A stretch of 10,411 nt of DNA from Elusimicrobiota bacterium (GTDB lineage Bacteria; Elusimicrobiota; Elusimicrobia; UBA1565; UBA9628), in contig JAGWRY010000117.1 of NCBI GenBank assembly GCA_028869495.1, positions 1 to 10,411 on the forward strand, written 5' to 3'. Positions 7,520 through 10,411 of the stretch are shown here, one piece after another. Each line of letters begins with the position of its first letter. Positions within the stretch are counted from its first letter, which is position 1. The position numbers and the translations under genes are program-made. The notes beneath the pieces were generated by a model. It saw only the letters and a program-made list of their open reading frames with translations. It did no database searches and was not told the DNA's origin.

Positions 7520-8994
7520 CGACGTCCTCCTGCGGGCATTATAGGATTTTGCGCGCGGGGGCCCGCGAGCAGGCGGGCCAGCTCCGCGCCGGAGGAGACG
7601 GCCAGACGGCCGGGCGCGACGCGGCGCTCGGGGTCGACGACCAGCACGCGCGGCAGGCGGGCGATCAGGCCCGGGGGTGCCACGGCCGGATAGCCGGGGA
7701 GCGCGCCCCAGTCGAGGGCGGGGGAGCTCCCGTCGGCCAGGAAGTTCGGGAGCTCGCGCAGGTAGTGGTAGCGCAGAGACGGGTAGTAGAACGGGTCGAG
7801 GTGGACGACGACGTCGCCGGGTCGGGCGGCGCGGCGCAGGGCCGCGGCCAGCGCCGCGAGGCGCGCGTCGACGCGCAGGGTCGCGTATTCGTAGCCGAAC
7901 GTCCCCGCGCCGAGGACCGCGAAGAGGGCGGCCGCCGCGGCCGCGCGTCCCGCGCCGCGCAGGGAGCGCACGGAGAGCGCCGCCAGCAGGTAGGCGGGCA
8001 GGGACAGGAAGACGAAGTAGCGCGGCTGGGTCAGCGGCCGGCCGAAGACGCGCTCGGCCAGCGCCGCGGCGGCCAGCGGCAGGAGGACCTGGGACAGTCC
8101 CAGCGCGCGCACGCGGCGCTCCGCGGGGGAGAGGCGGCCCAGGAACGGGACCAGGACGACCAGGGCCAGCGCCGACGCGCCGGCCGCGCGCAGCGGCCCG
8201 CCCCAGACCAGCGCGAGCAGGGACACGTCGCAGAAGAGCGTCCCGAACAGATCCAGCAGGGCCTTCGGGCCGAAGGGCGCGGTCAGCACCGGGTGGGCGG
8301 AGTAGATCGCGAGCTGGGCGCGCAAGGACGCCAGCCAAGGCGCGAAGGCCGCGGCCCACAGGAGCGCCGTCGCCAGCCAGGGCGCGAGCGCGCGGGGCTC
8401 GCGGCGGCGGCGCCAGGCGGCGTCGGCGAGCTGGGAGCACAGCAGGAGCGCGTAGTAGTAGTGCGTGTAGAGGCCGAGGATCCCGACGCCGGCGTAGAGC
8501 GCGCCGCGCCGCGCCGACCAGCGCTCGCGCAGGAGGACGAAGAGGTCGAGCTGGACCGCGGCCAGCAGGAGGAAGAGCGCGTAGGGCCGCCCGCTCTGCG
8601 CGAGGTCGAGCCAGTACGAGGACAGGGCCGCGACCGCCAGGGCCGGGAGGGCGAGCTCCGGCGACAGGCGGCGGACGGTGCGCCAGAAGACGGCCAGGGC
8701 GGCCGCGCCGCACAAGAGCGAGAACGAGCGCAGGCCGAGGACCGGGTCCGCGAAGGCCTTCAGCCAGAAATGCATCAGCAGGTAGTGCAGCGGCGGCAGC
8801 ATCCCGTCGCCGCGCGACAGGCGGACCAGGTCCGACAGCGGCGCGCGCGCGACGGCCAGCGTCACCGCCTCGTCGAACCACAGCGAGCGCCGCGTCAGCA
8901 GCCAGGCGCGCAGGAGGACGCCGGCGGCGAAGAGGGCCGCCTCCGCGGGCCGCTCGGCGGCGAGGCGGCGCAGGCGCGCGGCGAGGGCGGTCAC
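7516..8994 (-). CDS. Polytopic membrane glycosyltransferase, GT39/ArnT-like (PMT family)
   Basis: GT-C-fold glycosyltransferase of 492 residues that would use a polyprenyl-phosphate sugar donor at the periplasmic face. Evidence is the first-loop acidic motif SLWFDEAVTLA with D41-E42 just after TM1, the GDGMLPPLHYLLMHFWLK segment (62-79) typical of the family, about ten further hydrophobic segments between residues 85 and 365, and QPRYF (323-327) before a late helix. A small soluble C-terminal domain follows (about 370-478), with RPGDVVVHLDPFYYPSLRYH. The acceptor (lipid A, protein or another glycan) cannot be told from sequence. The start is GTG at 8994, exactly where its promoter should begin transcription; no Shine-Dalgarno precedes it. 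It is first in an operon with the response regulator and kinase, overlapping the former by 4 bases. The C-terminal codons double as the response regulator promoter and ribosome binding site. Confidence 0.85.
   Translation of the reverse strand: MTALAARLRRLAAERPAEAALFAAGVLLRAWLLTRRSLWFDEAVTLAVARAPLSDLVRLSRGDGMLPPLHYLLMHFWLKAFADPVLGLRSFSLLCGAAALAVFWRTVRRLSPELALPALAVAALSSYWLDLAQSGRPYALFLLLAAVQLDLFVLLRERWSARRGALYAGVGILGLYTHYYYALLLCSQLADAAWRRRREPRALAPWLATALLWAAAFAPWLASLRAQLAIYSAHPVLTAPFGPKALLDLFGTLFCDVSLLALVWGGPLRAAGASALALVVLVPFLGRLSPAERRVRALGLSQVLLPLAAAALAERVFGRPLTQPRYFVFLSLPAYLLAALSVRSLRGAGRAAAAAALFAVLGAGTFGYEYATLRVDARLAALAAALRRAARPGDVVVHLDPFYYPSLRYHYLRELPNFLADGSSPALDWGALPGYPAVAPPGLIARLPRVLVVDPERRVAPGRLAVSSGAELARLLAGPRAQNPIMPAGGRR
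7526..7531 (-). promoter_or_regulatory. Shine-Dalgarno site of the response regulator gene
   Basis: The minus strand reads AGGAGG followed by 6 bases and the ATG. If the -10 box at 7543-7538 is used, the predicted transcript would begin at about the first A of this site. The mRNA leader would then be only about 12 bases and consist almost entirely of the ribosome binding site. Confidence 0.75.
7538..7543 (-). promoter_or_regulatory. Internal -10 box (TATAAT) for the response regulator/kinase genes
   Basis: The minus strand reads AAAATCCTATAATGCCCGC, a perfect TATAAT in a local AT-rich patch of an otherwise GC-saturated region. It lies within the last codons of the glycosyltransferase gene, encoding N-P-I-M. 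Transcription would start near 7531. No TTGACA-like -35 is visible at the right distance. It would let the two-component genes be expressed independently of the glycosyltransferase. Confidence 0.55.
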
Positions 8995-9000
8995 CGGGAC

Positions 9001-9029
9001 ATTCTCGCCGACGCGGAGGCGGGCGTCAA
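9001..9029 (-). promoter_or_regulatory. Sigma-70-type promoter of the glycosyltransferase operon, leaderless
   Basis: On the minus strand TTGACG (9029-9024) is followed by exactly 17 bases and then GAGAAT (9006-9001). The -35 matches the consensus at five of six positions and the -10 at four of six. With the final T as -7, +1 falls on base 8994, the G of the GTG start codon, so the mRNA would have no 5' leader. Confidence 0.6.
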
Positions 9030-9038
9030 GCGCCAGTT

Positions 9039-9047
9039 TGATATCAT
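9039..9047 (+). promoter_or_regulatory. Extended -10 promoter of the MscL gene, leaderless
   Basis: TGATATCAT fits the extended -10 pattern TGnTATnAT. The last T is followed by 6 bases and then the ATG at 9054, so the predicted +1 is the A of the start codon. No -35 hexamer is visible at 9018-9024, consistent with an extended -10 element compensating. TGATATCA is also an 8-base palindrome. Confidence 0.6.
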
Positions 9048-9053
9048 CGCCGC

Positions 9054-9488
9054 ATGAACATGCTTCGGGACATCGGCCGCGAGTTCAAGGAGTTCGCGCT
9101 CAAGGGCAACGTCGTCGACATGGCCGTCGGCGTCGTCATCGGCGCCGCCTTCGGCAAGATCGTCACCTCGTTCCTCAACGACGTGCTGATGCCGCCGCTG
9201 GGACTGCTGACCGGCAGCGTCAGCTTCGCCGATCACACGCTGGTCCTGAAGGCGGCCGCGGACAAGGCGCCGGCCGTCGCGATCCGCTACGGGGCCTTCC
9301 TGACCGCGGTCATCGACTTCGCGATCGTCGCGGCCGCGACGTTCCTGCTGGTCAAGGCGATGAACGGCCTGCGCCTGGAGAAGGCCGCGCCGCCGCCGCC
9401 CGAGCGCCTGTGCCCGGAGTGCCGGATGGCGGTCCCGACCCAGGCGACCCGCTGCGGGCACTGCGCCCAGCCCTTGGCGGCGTCCTGA
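9054..9488 (+). CDS. mscL: Large-conductance mechanosensitive channel MscL with C-terminal zinc ribbon
   Basis: Inner-membrane tension-gated pore that releases solutes on hypo-osmotic shock. The 144-residue protein starts with the N-terminal amphipathic helix and signature EFKEFALKGNVVDMAVGVVIG (10-30), continuing TM1 through AAFGKIVTSFLNDVLMPPLG (31-50). A periplasmic loop follows (51-77), then IRYGAFLTAVIDFAIVAAAT (77-96) as TM2 and the VKAMN exit. In place of a charged amphipathic C-terminal bundle, the tail has a proline linker and a four-cysteine ribbon, C120-P-E-C123 ... C134-G-H-C137, expected to bind zinc in the cytoplasm. Similar Cys-rich tails are known in some bacterial MscL proteins. 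The ATG at 9054 coincides with the predicted transcription start; a second in-frame ATG is at 9060. Its stop overlaps the open frame of the next gene. Confidence 0.95.
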   Translation: MNMLRDIGREFKEFALKGNVVDMAVGVVIGAAFGKIVTSFLNDVLMPPLGLLTGSVSFADHTLVLKAAADKAPAVAIRYGAFLTAVIDFAIVAAATFLLVKAMNGLRLEKAAPPPPERLCPECRMAVPTQATRCGHCAQPLAAS

Positions 9489-10411
9489 GCGTCCTGCTGT
9501 CGGCGCTCTCCCTGGCGGCGAGCGCCGCGCTGTGGGCCTGCCTGGGCGCCTCGCGGCGGCAATTCCGCGGGGCGGCGCCCGGGCCCTGCGCCCTGCCGAT
9601 GACGATGATCAAGCCGGTCAAGGGGCTCGACGACGAGTTCGAGGCGGGGCTGGAGTCCCTGGTCGCGTCCGACCCGCTGAAGGTCCTGCAGACGATCGTC
9701 GCGTTCGAGAGCGAGGACGACCCGGCCGTCCCGGTCGCGCGCGCCTTCGCGGCCGCGCACCCGGACCGCGACGTGACGGTCGCGATCGTCGGCCCGTCGG
9801 GGCCGCGGATGGGCAAGATCCACAACATGATCGAGGCCCTGCCGCTGGCCGAGCGCCGCTTCGTGCTGTTCTCCGACGCCGACGTGCGCGCGACGCCCGC
9901 CCTGCTGGCGGAGTCCGCGCGCGCCTTCTCCGCCGGCGCCGACGCGGTCTACGCGATGCCCTACCACGCGGACGCGGCCGGCCTGGGCGGCTGGATCTTC
10001 CAGGTCGCCTTCAACCACGCGTTCTGCCTGCCGGTCGCGCTGTCCTACCGCCTCGGCCGATTGCGCTCCTTCGCCGGGGCGTGGATGGGCTATACGAAGG
10101 AGGCGCTGGAGCGCGTCGGCGGCCTGTCGCCCTTCGCGAACGTCATCGCCGAGGATTTCTCGCTGGGCCTGGCCGCCGCGCGCGCGGGCCTGCGCCAGGA
10201 GCTCCTGCGCGAGCCGGTCCGCGTCTCGGAGACGGGCACGTCGCCCGGGGAGGCCTTCGCGCACGTCGCGAAGTGGGCGTCGGTCATCTTCTGGAGCTGG
10301 CCGGCGCCGGTCCTGCTGGCGCCCTGGGCGAGCCCCGTCCTGCTCGCGCTGGCGGCGCTGGCCTGGGCGGCGGCGCGGGGAGGCCCGCTCGCGCCGGCGC
10401 TCGCCGCGCTC
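9485..10411 (+). CDS. Family-2 glycosyltransferase, HpnI/ceramide glucosyltransferase-like (GT21), truncated by window edge
   Basis: Membrane-associated GT-A glycosyltransferase; 309 residues are visible and the frame runs off the right edge. An N-terminal helix (about residues 3-22) precedes MTMIKPVKGLDDEFEAGLES (39-58), the conserved KPLKG donor-site start of this family. The DxD motif is SDADV (D131, D133), the catalytic acidic pair is AEDFSLG (E223-D224), and FAGAWMGYTKEALERVGGL (196-214) is the family's central signature. The usual Q/R-x-x-R-W motif is replaced by H260-V-A-K263-W264. C-terminal hydrophobic helices begin near 265. The likely acceptor is a membrane lipid (hopanoid- or ceramide-like), but this is unproven. 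The start is unclear: the N-terminal helix has no ATG, GTG or TTG. I chose CTG 9485, which overlaps the MscL stop as CTGA. Alternatives are GTG 9419 (70-base overlap with MscL) and ATG 9599 (loses the helix). Confidence 0.83.
   Translation, partial: MSVLLSALSLAASAALWACLGASRRQFRGAAPGPCALPMTMIKPVKGLDDEFEAGLESLVASDPLKVLQTIVAFESEDDPAVPVARAFAAAHPDRDVTVAIVGPSGPRMGKIHNMIEALPLAERRFVLFSDADVRATPALLAESARAFSAGADAVYAMPYHADAAGLGGWIFQVAFNHAFCLPVALSYRLGRLRSFAGAWMGYTKEALERVGGLSPFANVIAEDFSLGLAAARAGLRQELLREPVRVSETGTSPGEAFAHVAKWASVIFWSWPAPVLLAPWASPVLLALAALAWAAARGGPLAPALAAL

Noticed and set aside
8991..9002. A four-codon minus-strand mini-ORF (ATG TCC CGG TGA) overlapping the glycosyltransferase start as a leader peptide
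   Set aside because: The predicted transcript begins at 8994, downstream of this ATG, so it would not be transcribed. Four codons also arise easily by chance.
7549..9057. A 502-residue plus-strand frame antisense to the glycosyltransferase
   Set aside because: Its composition is Gln/Glu/Arg/Gly-rich, with no membrane segments or motifs, whereas the minus strand encodes a coherent polytopic enzyme.

Overview
This is a very GC-rich bacterial window in which third codon positions are nearly all G or C. It carries a tripartite efflux operon with a TolC-type outer-membrane channel and a periplasmic lipoprotein, so the source has an outer membrane. Several genes appear to have leaderless transcripts: the -10 hexamer lies 6-7 bases before the start codon. 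I cannot fix the phylum from sequence alone. A high-GC, deep-branching Gram-negative lineage such as Elusimicrobiota is a low-confidence guess. I see no RNA genes, mobile elements, CRISPR arrays or tandem repeats.

Layout. Bases 2-433 hold the C-terminal end of a membrane-protein gene that enters from the left. Bases 434-478 hold a dyad and a perfect TATAAT, followed by a compact plus-strand operon of outer-membrane channel, adaptor and RND permease (479-5509). Its genes overlap by 8 bases and by 1 base. A convergent minus-strand operon occupies 8994-5539: a polytopic GT39/ArnT-like glycosyltransferase, then an OmpR-family response regulator (ATGA overlap), then a sensor histidine kinase (20-base overlap). 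It ends in a terminator-like hairpin with a U-run that lies across the 3' end of the RND gene. A 59-base divergent intergenic region (8995-9053) is filled by two back-to-back promoters. To its right are a mechanosensitive channel MscL with a C-terminal zinc ribbon and a GT2/GT21-type glycosyltransferase that runs off the right edge.

How it fits together. The efflux operon would make a channel-adaptor-pump export complex. Its adaptor is unusually short and seems to lack both the lipoyl domain and the alpha-helical hairpin. The adjacent two-component system has a CusR/CopR-like response regulator and is a candidate regulator of the pump, which itself has CzcA-like porter features; this is inference from proximity and family. 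The two glycosyltransferases and MscL point to envelope or lipid glycosylation and osmotic protection. The main points of interest are the minimal adaptor, the consistent leaderless promoter grammar, the promoter hidden inside the glycosyltransferase 3' end, and the missing conventional start codon for the last gene.
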